64,000 nucleotides of DNA, from positions 1 through 64,000 of the forward strand of contig NZ_RCZJ01000005.1 in the NCBI RefSeq assembly GCF_006438845.1. Reading direction: 5' to 3'. The position numbers and the translations under genes were made by a program. How positions within the stretch are numbered: the stretch's first letter is position 1; every line of letters begins with the position of its first letter. The notes beneath the pieces were generated by a model that was not told the origin of the DNA, searched no databases, and saw nothing but the letters and a program-made list of their open reading frames with translations. Below, piece after piece: positions 56,653 to 64,000 of this stretch. Origin of the DNA: Variovorax ginsengisoli (GTDB lineage: Bacteria; Pseudomonadota; Gammaproteobacteria; Burkholderiales; Burkholderiaceae_C).

Positions 56653-56670
56653 GCGACGGGTTCGACGCCC

Positions 56671-57597
56671 TCAGCCGCCGGCATCGAGCGAGAAGGTGGC
56701 GTTGCGGTCCTGCGCAAGACGGTCCACCAATTGCGGCAGCGCCGCAGCCAGCTGGGCCTTGAGCGTGTAGGGCGGGTTGATCAGGAACATGCCACTCGCC
56801 GGCAGGCCCGGGCGGCGCGTTTCGCCAGAGGGCGTGGTCACGATCTTGCTCGACTTCACCGTCAACGTCGCGTGCAGCCAGGGCTTGCCGGCCTTGGTGG
56901 CCATCGTCTTGAGCCGGCGCGGCAGGTCATGCGCCTCCGGGCGCGGAATGATGGGATACCACACTGCATAGGTGCCGGTGGCGAAGCGCTTGAGGGCGCC
57001 GTCGACGAAATCGAGCACGCGGGCGTAGTCGCTCTTGATCTCGTAGCTGGGGTCGCACAGGACCAGAGCGCGGCGTGACGGCGGTGGCAGGAACTTGGTG
57101 GCGCTGCCGAAACCGTCTTCGCTCATCACCGCGATCTGGCGCCCGGCTTCGAGCTGCGCGATGTTGGCCGCAAGCGTGCGTGCATCGGTCGGATGCAGTT
57201 CGAAGAGCTTGAGCCGGTCGTGGTCGCGCAATAAGTGCTGCACGATGAACGGCGAGCCAGGATAGATCTTGGCGCCGCCTTTGGGGTTGAAGTCGGCGAT
57301 GACCGAGAGGTAGCGGGCGAGGGCGTCGGCAAGTGGCGCCTCGGCCTCTTTCGTCGCCCCCTTTTTCGGCACGACCGCTGGCGGCGGTGCCAGCAGACGC
57401 AGCAGGCCCTGGGCGGCCTCGCCGCTGGTGTCGGCATAGTCGCCGTCGAGGCGATAAAGGCCGGCACCGGCGTGGGTGTCCACCACGGTCAAGGCGGCGT
57501 CTTTTTCCAGAAGGTGGTCGAGCGTCGCGATCAGCACCGTGTGCTTGAGCACGTCGGCGTGATTGCCGGCGTGGAAGGCGTGGCGGTAACTGAACAT
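56671..57597 (-). CDS. rlmJ: 23S rRNA (adenine2030-N6)-methyltransferase
   Basis: 308 residues. It begins MFSYRHAFHAGNHADVLKHT, the RlmJ family start. THAGAGLY is the SAM loop; LCDPSYEIKSDY contains the (D/N)PPY-like catalytic motif of N6-adenine methyltransferases, read here as DPSY. The start at 57597 fits the family; the upstream extension does not. An insert near 95-105 contains VPKKGATKEAEAP. It stands alone on the minus strand. Confidence 0.92.
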   Translation of the reverse strand: MFSYRHAFHAGNHADVLKHTVLIATLDHLLEKDAALTVVDTHAGAGLYRLDGDYADTSGEAAQGLLRLLAPPPAVVPKKGATKEAEAPLADALARYLSVIADFNPKGGAKIYPGSPFIVQHLLRDHDRLKLFELHPTDARTLAANIAQLEAGRQIAVMSEDGFGSATKFLPPPSRRALVLCDPSYEIKSDYARVLDFVDGALKRFATGTYAVWYPIIPRPEAHDLPRRLKTMATKAGKPWLHATLTVKSSKIVTTPSGETRRPGLPASGMFLINPPYTLKAQLAAALPQLVDRLAQDRNATFSLDAGG

Positions 57598-57628
57598 GGG
57601 GTGATCGTACCCGCATGCGCCTGCCGGA

Positions 57629-57658
57629 TTGGGGCGCAGTCCTGATTCTTCGTATAAT
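57629..57658 (+). promoter_or_regulatory. Promoter of rplM-rpsI
   Basis: A perfect -10 TATAAT (57653-57658) with a weaker -35 TTGGGG (57629-57634) at 18-base spacing. It lies 170 bases before rplM and gives a leader of about 165 bases, as is common for ribosomal protein operons. Confidence 0.7.
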
Positions 57659-57828
57659 CGCAGGCTTCGCAGCGTTTTCGTAACCCCGCGGCGAAGCGCG
57701 CAATTCCGCTCCGGCAGTCTTGCAGACCCCACCTAAGAGATTCCCACCAGAGGAACGCCGACCGTGGAAAAGGGTTCAACGTTCGCGGGCTCACGTGGAG
57801 CTCGCCAAACCCTCGAAAGAGAAAACTC

Positions 57829-58296
57829 ATGAAAACGTTCAGCGCCAAACCCGCTGACGTGACGCACGAGTGGTTTGTGATTGACGCGACCGACAAGGTC
57901 CTCGGACGAGTAGCCAGCGAAGTTGCTCTCCGTTTGCGCGGCAAACACAAGGCCATTTACACGCCTCACGTCGATACCGGTGACTTCATCGTCATCATCA
58001 ACGCATCGCAGCTCCGCGTGACCGGCGCCAAGTCGATCGACAAGGTGTACTACCGTCACTCGGGTTACCCGGGCGGCATCAGTGCCACCAACTTCCGCGA
58101 CATGCAGAACAAGTTCCCGGGCCGTGCCCTGGAAAAGGCCGTCAAGGGCATGCTGCCCAAGGGTCCTCTTGGCTACGCGATGATCAAGAAGCTCAAGGTC
58201 TACGGCGGCGCGGAACATCCGCACACCGCACAACAGCCGAAGGTCCTGGAGATCGCAGGCTTGTCCACCAACGCCCAACGTGAGGCCGCCAAATGA
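57829..58296 (+). CDS. rplM: 50S ribosomal protein L13
   Basis: 155 residues, slightly longer than E. coli L13 (142). [20 protein letters not shown] and [17 protein letters not shown] at the start, and [11 protein letters not shown] in the middle, are typical. It overlaps rpsI by ATGA. A strong promoter lies upstream. The length is made up by the C-terminus ending in [14 protein letters not shown]. Confidence 0.97.
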   Translation: MKTFSAKPADVTHEWFVIDATDKVLGRVASEVALRLRGKHKAIYTPHVDTGDFIVIINASQLRVTGAKSIDKVYYRHSGYPGGISATNFRDMQNKFPGRALEKAVKGMLPKGPLGYAMIKKLKVYGGAEHPHTAQQPKVLEIAGLSTNAQREAAK

Positions 58297-58685
58297 TCGG
58301 TGAATGGAACAATGGCACCGGCCGTCGCAAGTCGAGCGTCGCCCGTGTGTTCATGAAAAAGGGCACTGGCAAGATCATGATCAATGGCAAGGACATCCAA
58401 GCCTATTTCGGTCGCGAGACGTCCATCATGATCGCCAAGCAGCCGCTGTTCTTGACGAACAACGTCGAAGCTTTCGACATCATGATCAACGTGGCCGGTG
58501 GTGGCGAATCGGGTCAAGCCGGCGCAGCGCGCCATGGCATCACCCGCGCCCTGATCGACTACGACGCAACGCTCAAGCCCGTGCTGAGCCAAGCCGGCTT
58601 CGTGACGCGCGATGCGCGCGAAGTCGAGCGGAAGAAGGTCGGTCTGCACTCCGCCCGTCGCCGCAAGCAATTCTCCAAGCGCTGA
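58293..58685 (+). CDS. rpsI: 30S ribosomal protein S9
   Basis: 130 residues. [14 protein letters not shown] at the start and the strongly basic C-terminus [17 protein letters not shown] that reaches the ribosomal P site are characteristic. It overlaps rplM by ATGA. A 126-base palindrome begins at its last base and a terminator follows. Confidence 0.98.
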   Translation: MIGEWNNGTGRRKSSVARVFMKKGTGKIMINGKDIQAYFGRETSIMIAKQPLFLTNNVEAFDIMINVAGGGESGQAGAARHGITRALIDYDATLKPVLSQAGFVTRDAREVERKKVGLHSARRRKQFSKR

Positions 58686-58810
58686 CGAAGCACGGATCTT
58701 CGCTACTGCGCCACTGCATGGCGGCGTTGCAAATCCTCGCCGGACGCGAGTCCGGCTCCGGTTTGCGCCTTGCCCTGCAGCGGCTCGCTACGCGAATATC
58801 CGCACTTCGT
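58685..58810. repeat. 126-base near-perfect long palindrome between rpsI and erpA
   Basis: The outer arms ACGAAGCACGGATCTTCGC and GCGAATATCCGCACTTCGT (58685 onward and up to 58810) pair with few mismatches; inner segments CACTGCATGGCG and CGCCTTGCCCTGCAG also pair. The centre CGGAC-GCGA-GTCCG (58741-58754) sits exactly at the midpoint. The RNA would fold into one long hairpin. It resembles dispersed palindromic intergenic elements. Confidence 0.65.
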
Positions 58811-58820
58811 ACGTTGCCGA

Positions 58821-58843
58821 AGCCGCCCCTCGGGGCGGCTTTT
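58821..58843 (+). terminator. Rho-independent terminator of rplM-rpsI
   Basis: GCCGCCCC (58822-58829), loop TC, GGGGCGGC (58832-58839), then TTTT. It closes the ribosomal operon before erpA. Confidence 0.85.
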
Positions 58844-58907
58844 GCGTTGTTGAAGTAGCATCCCAGTCATTGGCCGTTTGCATCGGCCCACCCCACAGGA
58901 GTAAGCC

Positions 58908-59279
58908 ATGAGCGCAGTTGCCGAAACCATCCAGACCCCGACCCAGATGCCCGAACCGATCCTGTTCACCGACAGCGCGGCTGCCAAGGTGGCCGACCTG
59001 ATCGCCGAGGAGGGCAACCCGGAGCTCAAGCTGCGTGTGTTCGTGCAGGGCGGCGGTTGCTCGGGGTTCTCGTACGGCTTCACCTTCGATGAGATCACCA
59101 ACGAAGACGACACGACGATGACCAAGAACGGCGTGTCGCTGCTGATCGACGCCATGAGCTACCAGTACCTGGTCGGCGCGGAGATCGACTACAAGGAAGA
59201 CCTCCAAGGCGCGCAGTTCGTGATCAAGAACCCGAACGCCACCAGCACCTGCGGCTGCGGCTCGAGCTTCTCCGCCTGA
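58908..59279 (+). CDS. erpA: Iron-sulfur cluster insertion protein (A-type carrier)
   Basis: 123 residues. [20 protein letters not shown] carries the first cluster Cys and STCGCGSSF near the C-terminus the other two, as in ErpA. It passes iron-sulfur clusters to target proteins. It is the usual neighbour of rplM-rpsI in Burkholderiales, with its own transcript bounded by terminators on both sides (58821-58843 and 59313-59334). Confidence 0.95.
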   Translation: MSAVAETIQTPTQMPEPILFTDSAAAKVADLIAEEGNPELKLRVFVQGGGCSGFSYGFTFDEITNEDDTTMTKNGVSLLIDAMSYQYLVGAEIDYKEDLQGAQFVIKNPNATSTCGCGSSFSA

Positions 59280-59312
59280 TGTCTGGATGCTGTTGACCCA
59301 GCGTCCCCGCCA

Positions 59313-59334
59313 AGCCGCCTCAGGGCGGCTTTTT
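59313..59334 (+). terminator. Rho-independent terminator of erpA
   Basis: AGCCGCC (59313-59319), loop TCAG, GGCGGCT (59324-59330), followed by TTTT. It lies 34 bases after the erpA stop. Confidence 0.85.
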
Positions 59335-59369
59335 GCTGCCCGTCGTTCTTCCCGGTCCCCGGTTCGTAC

Positions 59370-60803
59370 ATGACTCCACCCGTTTCCGTCGTCGTCGATC
59401 CCGTGCGCAAGAGCCTGCTCTGGCTCGTGGCTGTCGGCTTCTTCATGCAGACGCTCGACGCGACCATCATCAATACCGCACTCCCGGCGATGGCGGCCGG
59501 CCTGGGCGAAAGCCCGCTTCGCATGCAGTCGGTGGTGGTGGCCTATTCGCTGACCATGGCGATGCTGATTCCGGCATCGGGCTGGATCGCGGATCGTTTC
59601 GGCACCCGCCGCATCTTCTTTTCGGCGATCGTGTTGTTCGTCCTGGGATCGGTCGCTTGTGCGCTCTCGCACGGCCTCGGCCAACTCGTGGCGGCACGCG
59701 TGGTGCAGGGGCTCGGCGGCGCACTGTTGCTGCCCGTGGGCCGGTTGGCGCTCCTGCGCACGGTTCCCCGCACCGAGTTCTTGCAGGCGATGAGCTTCGT
59801 CGCCATTCCCGGCCTGATCGGGCCACTGCTGGGGCCGACGTTGGGCGGCTGGCTGGTCCAGTATGCGTCGTGGCATTGGATCTTCTTGATCAACGTGCCG
59901 GTCGGTGTTCTGGGCTGTATCGCGACGCTGCGCTTCATGCCCGACCTCCGGGGCGCGGCACTGCAGCGCTTCGACGCGACTGGCTATGCTTTCTTGGCGC
60001 TGGGCATGGTGTCGGTGTCACTGGCGCTCGACGGCGTGGCCGAACTCGGCCTTCGCCAAGGCGGCGTCTTCGTGCTCATGGTGTTCGGCTTTGCCAGCCT
60101 GACGGCCTACTGGCTGCACGCCGGACGCAAACCCGCACCGCTGTTCTCGCCCGTGCTGTTCAAGGTGCCCACGTTGAGCATCGGCTTGCTCGGCAATCTG
60201 TTCTCGCGCCTGGGCAGCGGCTGCATGCCCTTTCTGCTGCCGCTGCTGCTGCAGGTTTCGATGGGCTATTCGCCGCTGCATGCGGGCCTGATGATGTTGC
60301 CAATCGCGCTGGCGGGAATGACCATGAAACGCTTCACCACGCCGCTGATCACACATTTCGGCTACCGGCGCGTGTTGGTCGTCAACACCGCGCTGGTTGG
60401 CTTGGCGATGGGCTTGTTCGGCTTCGCCGGACCGACCCAGCCACTCGCGCTGCACATCGTGTTGCTGTTGTTCTTCGGTGCAGTCAACTCGTTGCAGTTC
60501 ACCGCGATGAACACGGTGACGCTCCGTGACCTCGACGGCGGCATGGCCAGCAGCGGCAACAGCCTTTTGTCGATGGTGCAGATGCTGGCGATGAGCCTGG
60601 GCGTCGCCGCTGCGAGTTCGGTTCTGGGCGGCTACACGGGACTTTTCGGCAGCGATGGGCCGTTGGACACCTTGCACGCCTTTCAGGCCACGTTCGCGAC
60701 GATGGGCTTGATCACGCTGGCCTCGGCGCTGATCTTCTGGCATCTGCCGCCGGAGGCCCGTGCCGTGCAGCCGGCACAGCCCGAAGTGTCCGGCCAGGGG
60801 TGA
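59370..60803 (+). CDS. MFS transporter, DHA2 family (MdtD-like)
   Basis: 477 residues with about 14 hydrophobic segments. The helix-1 region is FFMQTLDATIINTALPAMAA, motif A is ASGWIADRFGTRRIF, and motif C has IPGLIGPLLGPTLGGW. Closest in kind to the 14-helix MdtD/EmrB transporters. It begins 36 bases after the erpA terminator and ends 4 bases before the convergent anmK. Substrate unknown. Confidence 0.9.
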   Translation: MTPPVSVVVDPVRKSLLWLVAVGFFMQTLDATIINTALPAMAAGLGESPLRMQSVVVAYSLTMAMLIPASGWIADRFGTRRIFFSAIVLFVLGSVACALSHGLGQLVAARVVQGLGGALLLPVGRLALLRTVPRTEFLQAMSFVAIPGLIGPLLGPTLGGWLVQYASWHWIFLINVPVGVLGCIATLRFMPDLRGAALQRFDATGYAFLALGMVSVSLALDGVAELGLRQGGVFVLMVFGFASLTAYWLHAGRKPAPLFSPVLFKVPTLSIGLLGNLFSRLGSGCMPFLLPLLLQVSMGYSPLHAGLMMLPIALAGMTMKRFTTPLITHFGYRRVLVVNTALVGLAMGLFGFAGPTQPLALHIVLLLFFGAVNSLQFTAMNTVTLRDLDGGMASSGNSLLSMVQMLAMSLGVAAASSVLGGYTGLFGSDGPLDTLHAFQATFATMGLITLASALIFWHLPPEARAVQPAQPEVSGQG

Positions 60804-60807
60804 ACAC

Positions 60808-61923
60808 TCAGGCGGGGTAGATGGCGCCCAACACGCGCTCGCCGCGCGCGCCGGTCGCGCTGGCGAGATTGCCCGGCTCGCGGCGCAACGTGGCGCGTGC
60901 GAGCCACGCAAAGGCCGCCGCCTCGACCTGCTGCGGCGGCAGGCCGCGATCCGCAGAAGACACCACCTCCACGCCGGGCAGCAGTGCCGCAAGCCGGTCC
61001 ATCAGATGGTTGTTGAGGGCTCCGCCACCGCACACGACAAGCTCGCGCGAATCGATGCCGTAGCGCCGTAGATGGTCGGCGCAGACGCTGGCGGTGAATT
61101 CGGTCAAGGTGGCCTGCACATCGGCCGGCGCATACAGCGTGTCCGCCAGCATCGTCTGGAGCCATTTCGGGTGAAACAGGTCACGGCCGGTGCTTTTGGG
61201 TGGCGGTTTGGCGAGAAAGGGCTCTGCGCGCAGGCGTGCCAGCAGGTCGGGCAGTACGTGCCCGCTCGCGGCCCACCGGCCGCCTTCGTCGAAAGGCCGG
61301 CCGGTGCAGGCATGACACCAGTGGTCCATCAGCGCGTTCCCCGGTCCGCAGTCGAAGCCCAGCACCGGGGCATCGGTGTCGGCAGCCGGAAGCACGCTCA
61401 GATTGGCGATGCCGCCGAGGTTGAGCACGGCCACCGTGAGGTCCGCCCGGCCGAACACCGCGCGGTGGAAGGCCGGCACCAGCGGCGCCCCTTGGCCGCC
61501 GGCTGCGACATCGCGGCGGCGAAAGTCGGCAACCACGTCGATCCCGCTCCACTCGGCCAGCAGCGCCGGGTTGTCGAGCTGCAGCGTGTACCCGATACCG
61601 TCGAACTCGCCGGGCCGGTGCCTCACCGTCTGGCCGTGAGCACCGATGGCAGAGATCGAATCGACGGAAAGCCCGGTATCGGCCAACAAGGAACGCACGA
61701 CAGCCGCATAGACCGTGACCAAGCCGTTGGCCGCCAGCGCGGCACGGTGAAGCTCATCGTGGCCGGTGGTGTTGAGTGCGAGCAGTTCGGTGCGCAATGC
61801 CGCCGGAAAGGCCGCGCTGGCGTGTGCCAGCACCGTCATGCGTTCATTCGCGAAGTCAGCAAGCACGCCGTCGACCCCGTCGAGCGAAGTGCCCGACATG
61901 AGGCCGATGAAGAGTTCAGCCAT
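60808..61923 (-). CDS. anmK: Anhydro-N-acetylmuramic acid kinase
   Basis: 371 residues. It phosphorylates and opens 1,6-anhydro-MurNAc during wall recycling. ELFIGLMSGTSLDGVDGVL at the N-terminus and VLNLGGIANLSVLP are family signatures, with IGAHGQTVRHRP and VCGGGALNNHLMDRL for sugar and ATP. The start MAELFIG at 61923 lies 28 bases after the M23 peptidase, upstream on the minus strand, so the two wall genes are probably co-transcribed. Confidence 0.95.
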   Translation of the reverse strand: MAELFIGLMSGTSLDGVDGVLADFANERMTVLAHASAAFPAALRTELLALNTTGHDELHRAALAANGLVTVYAAVVRSLLADTGLSVDSISAIGAHGQTVRHRPGEFDGIGYTLQLDNPALLAEWSGIDVVADFRRRDVAAGGQGAPLVPAFHRAVFGRADLTVAVLNLGGIANLSVLPAADTDAPVLGFDCGPGNALMDHWCHACTGRPFDEGGRWAASGHVLPDLLARLRAEPFLAKPPPKSTGRDLFHPKWLQTMLADTLYAPADVQATLTEFTASVCADHLRRYGIDSRELVVCGGGALNNHLMDRLAALLPGVEVVSSADRGLPPQQVEAAAFAWLARATLRREPGNLASATGARGERVLGAIYPA

Positions 61924-61951
61924 GCGCGATGCCCCCGCGGTGCCGGGGCGG

Positions 61952-63301
61952 TCAGTCGGCGCTGGCCTGCACCACCGAAAAGGCCGCCGACAGTTCCATG
62001 CGGGTCGCGATCGCCAGGCGCTCGAAGGCGGGGCGTGCGGAAGCGGTGATCGGTGTGCCGCCATCCTGCTGCGTGATCGTGGCGGGGTTGGCGTACTCGC
62101 CGTTCACGCGAAACTCGAAGTGCAGGTGTGGGCCGGTGGCCCAGCCGGTAGCGCCCACGGCACCGATGAACTGGCTCTGATTCACGCTTTGGCCGACCTT
62201 CACGTCGATGCGGCTCAGATGCGCGTAAACGGTCTGCTGGTTGTTGCGGTGCTTGACGATGACGATGTTCCCGTAGCCGTTCTGGCGGCCGGCGAACTCC
62301 ACGACCCCATCGCCCACTGCGCGCACGGCCGTGCCGGTGGGGGCGGCGAAGTCGATGCCGTTGTGCTGGCGCCAGCTGTTCATGATGGGATGAATGCGCA
62401 TCGCGAAGCCGCTGGAGATGCGCGAAAACTCGACCGGCGAGGCGAGGTAGGCGCGGACCAGGCTTTCACCGTTGGGGCGATAGTAGCCGCCCTTCTTGCC
62501 AGGTTCCTGGAACCACATCGCCTGGTAGGTCTTGCCGTTGCTCTCGAACTCCGCCGACAAGACGCGACCGCTGCGCAGCGATTGCCCATCGGCCTCGAAG
62601 GTTTCATAGACGACGGCGAAGCGGTCGCCCCGGCGCAGCGCGCGGAAGTCGACGTCGCTGCCGAAGATGTCGGCCAACTGGCTGGCGACGGCGTCGGGGA
62701 TGCGGGCGTCGTCCGTGGCGGCGAACAGCGAGCTGCGCACCACGCCGCTGGCCAGTCGGCTGGCGGCGGTGAGCTGGTCGACTTCGGTGCGCACGCTGAA
62801 GCCCTTGGCGCCGCGTGAGACGACCAGGCGCTTGAAGCCGCCGTCGCCGTCAGGAATCCAGCGCGCGCTCAGACGCTGCAGCGTGTTGTCGCGGGCCGCT
62901 TCCGCGGTGACACTGCGGCCGGCGCGGCTGAGCAGCGCACCGCGTGCTTCGGCATTTCCTCGCACGAAGGCTGCGGCGGCCGGGTCGGCAATGCCCAAGC
63001 GCTTGAGGAGGGCCTCGATGGTGTCGATCGGGCGTGTGAGTTCGGTGCGGAACAGTGTGAAGTCGTGGCTGTCCAACGCCTCGGCCTGCTCGGCGGCAGC
63101 CAGCGGTTTGACAGCTTCGAGCACTTGCTGCACCGGCAGGTCGGACACATCCGGTCCGAGGGAAGCCACGGCGAAGGCGCCACCACCGGCGCACAGCAAC
63201 AAGGCGCCGATCGCGGTAGTGATCTGCTTGGGATAAGTGCGGAAGGTATGAGCCAGCCGCGAAGCCAGGAGCTCCTCGGCAGCGAGAATCGCGTTGATCA
63301 A
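61952..63301 (-). CDS. M23 family murein endopeptidase, membrane anchored
   Basis: 449 residues from a TTG start (MINAILAAEE). One membrane helix near 29-48 (TTAIGALLLCAGGGAFAVAS) places the rest in the periplasm. Residues 60-290 form a linker/OapA-like region, and the LytM domain at about 310-410 has the zinc ligands in QHNGIDFAAP and GPHLHFEFR. It cleaves peptide cross-links of the cell wall. It precedes anmK in the same direction and is divergent from tyrS, the arrangement common in Burkholderiales. Confidence 0.92.
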   Translation of the reverse strand: MINAILAAEELLASRLAHTFRTYPKQITTAIGALLLCAGGGAFAVASLGPDVSDLPVQQVLEAVKPLAAAEQAEALDSHDFTLFRTELTRPIDTIEALLKRLGIADPAAAAFVRGNAEARGALLSRAGRSVTAEAARDNTLQRLSARWIPDGDGGFKRLVVSRGAKGFSVRTEVDQLTAASRLASGVVRSSLFAATDDARIPDAVASQLADIFGSDVDFRALRRGDRFAVVYETFEADGQSLRSGRVLSAEFESNGKTYQAMWFQEPGKKGGYYRPNGESLVRAYLASPVEFSRISSGFAMRIHPIMNSWRQHNGIDFAAPTGTAVRAVGDGVVEFAGRQNGYGNIVIVKHRNNQQTVYAHLSRIDVKVGQSVNQSQFIGAVGATGWATGPHLHFEFRVNGEYANPATITQQDGGTPITASARPAFERLAIATRMELSAAFSVVQASAD

Positions 63302-63460
63302 CGTCGTAAAACCCTGTATCGGTCGGCAGGTCTACAGCGTAAGGCGCGCTTGGCGGGCTGTAGGACGGTGCGGAAGAAAAGCGCCGCTTAGAATCCGACG
63401 CTTGTCAAAAGTCGGGCTCAGTATAGCTTCGGCAACCTCGAAAACTGCCAAAAAGTCCCA

Positions 63461-64000
63461 ATGAAGCCTGAGTTTGTTACATCCCAAAATCTTTCGGAAG
63501 GTGTAGGACGCGCGCTCGACATCTCGCTGCGCGGGGCCGACGAGCTGCTGCCGCAAGACGAGTGGGTCCGTAAGCTGCAGCGCGCCGAGACGACAGGCGT
63601 ACCGCTGCGCATCAAGCTGGGACTGGATCCGACGGCGCCTGACATCCACATCGGCCACACCGTCGTCCTCAACAAGATGAGGCAGTTGCAGGACCTGGGA
63701 CACACCGTGATCTTTCTGATCGGTGATTTCACCAGCACCATCGGCGACCCCTCCGGCCGCAACAGCACCCGTCCCCCGTTGACGCGTGAGCAGATCGAAG
63801 CCAACGCGCAGACCTACTACCGCCAGGCCAGTCTGGTGCTGGACCCGTCAAAGACAGAGATTCGCTACAACTCCGAATGGAGCGACCCGCTCGGCGCCCG
63901 CGGAATGATCCAGCTCGCCGCGAAATACACCGTCGCCCGAATGATGGAGCGCGACGACTTCACGAAGCGCTTCAAGGGCGGACAGTCCATCTCGGTGCAT
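63461..64000 (+). CDS. tyrS: Tyrosyl-tRNA synthetase, 3' end outside the window
   Basis: The first 180 codons are visible and the frame is open to the last base. It starts [16 protein letters not shown]. The class I signature HIGH is present in [16 protein letters not shown], followed by [17 protein letters not shown], which matches the TyrS2/TyrZ type. It attaches tyrosine to tRNA. It is divergent from the M23 gene with a 159-base gap in which no strong promoter stands out. The KMSKS loop lies beyond the window. Confidence 0.95.
   Translation, partial: MKPEFVTSQNLSEGVGRALDISLRGADELLPQDEWVRKLQRAETTGVPLRIKLGLDPTAPDIHIGHTVVLNKMRQLQDLGHTVIFLIGDFTSTIGDPSGRNSTRPPLTREQIEANAQTYYRQASLVLDPSKTEIRYNSEWSDPLGARGMIQLAAKYTVARMMERDDFTKRFKGGQSISVH

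Noticed and set aside
63402..63427. TTGTCA and TATAGC upstream of tyrS as a sigma-70 promoter
   Set aside because: The spacing is only 14 bases, too short for a standard promoter.

Overview
The window is very GC-rich DNA, with G or C at almost every third codon position and frequent GTG and TTG starts. Gene content points to a betaproteobacterium of the order Burkholderiales, most likely Comamonadaceae and close to Variovorax. The main pointers are several orphan Bug (TctC-type) solute-binding proteins, a leucine/isovalerate (liu) cluster, an ahcY-tlyA-metF run preceded by an SAH riboswitch, a rplM-rpsI-erpA run, the divergent anmK/M23 peptidase/tyrS block, and a double-length UvrA. Genus is an inference; no rRNA or tRNA gene is visible to confirm it.

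Layout. (1) 1-6199: a catabolic/transport cluster with the end of a citryl-CoA-lyase-like gene, an unrecognised protein built from two copies of one domain, an SDR dehydrogenase, a Bug protein and two MFS transporters. (2) 6210-8295: a DUF1554-type lipoprotein, a RIO-type kinase and a small secreted Arg/Tyr/His/Asp-rich protein. (3) 8303-19533: the liu cluster, with a divergent AraC regulator, liuA, an acyl-CoA synthetase, liuB, a vapBC pair, an inverted-repeat element, liuC, a DUF4126 membrane protein, liuD and a DUF4349 lipoprotein. (4) 19573-26285: a hypothetical gene, then a minus-strand catabolic operon (CoA transferase, intradiol dioxygenase, citryl-CoA-lyase-like enzyme, two Bug proteins) with a divergent LysR regulator. 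(5) 26430-27350: liuE, which carries the same palindromic upstream site as liuA. (6) 27379-32879: nirB-nirD-nirC plus a fused PP2C phosphatase/kinase, behind a clear sigma-54 promoter and a structured leader. (7) 33329-38118: a YbaK protein, a DUF1289 protein, a DsbA-like isomerase, an MHS-family transporter, a tiny membrane protein and a branched-chain-amino-acid-type binding protein. (8) 38270-44104: the 1944-residue UvrA-type ATPase with four ABC cassettes. (9) 44194-52698: lipoproteins, a Bug protein, an aldehyde dehydrogenase, prfC with a HAD phosphatase, and an acyltransferase. (10) 52757-57597: SAH riboswitch, ahcY, tlyA, metF, rlpA, and rlmJ on the other strand. (11) 57629-64000: rplM-rpsI, erpA, an MFS transporter, anmK, an M23 endopeptidase and the start of tyrS.

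How the genes work together. liuA, liuB/liuD, liuC and liuE form a complete route from isovaleryl-CoA to acetoacetate plus acetyl-CoA. The shared dyad ATTTGC-N12/13-GCAAAT in front of liuA and liuE suggests one regulator for both, although a foreign-looking catabolic operon now separates them. nirBD and nirC take up nitrite and reduce it to ammonium under apparent nitrogen control. ahcY and metF belong to the methyl cycle, and the SAH riboswitch ties ahcY expression to its own substrate.

Points most worth a second look: the two-copy domain protein at 518-1333; the duplicated liuD start with an 18-bp stem enclosing the true start codon; the liuA/liuE operator pair; the dioxygenase/CoA-transferase/citryl-CoA-lyase operon; the phosphatase/kinase of the nir operon; and a VapC in which an expected catalytic Glu is Ala.
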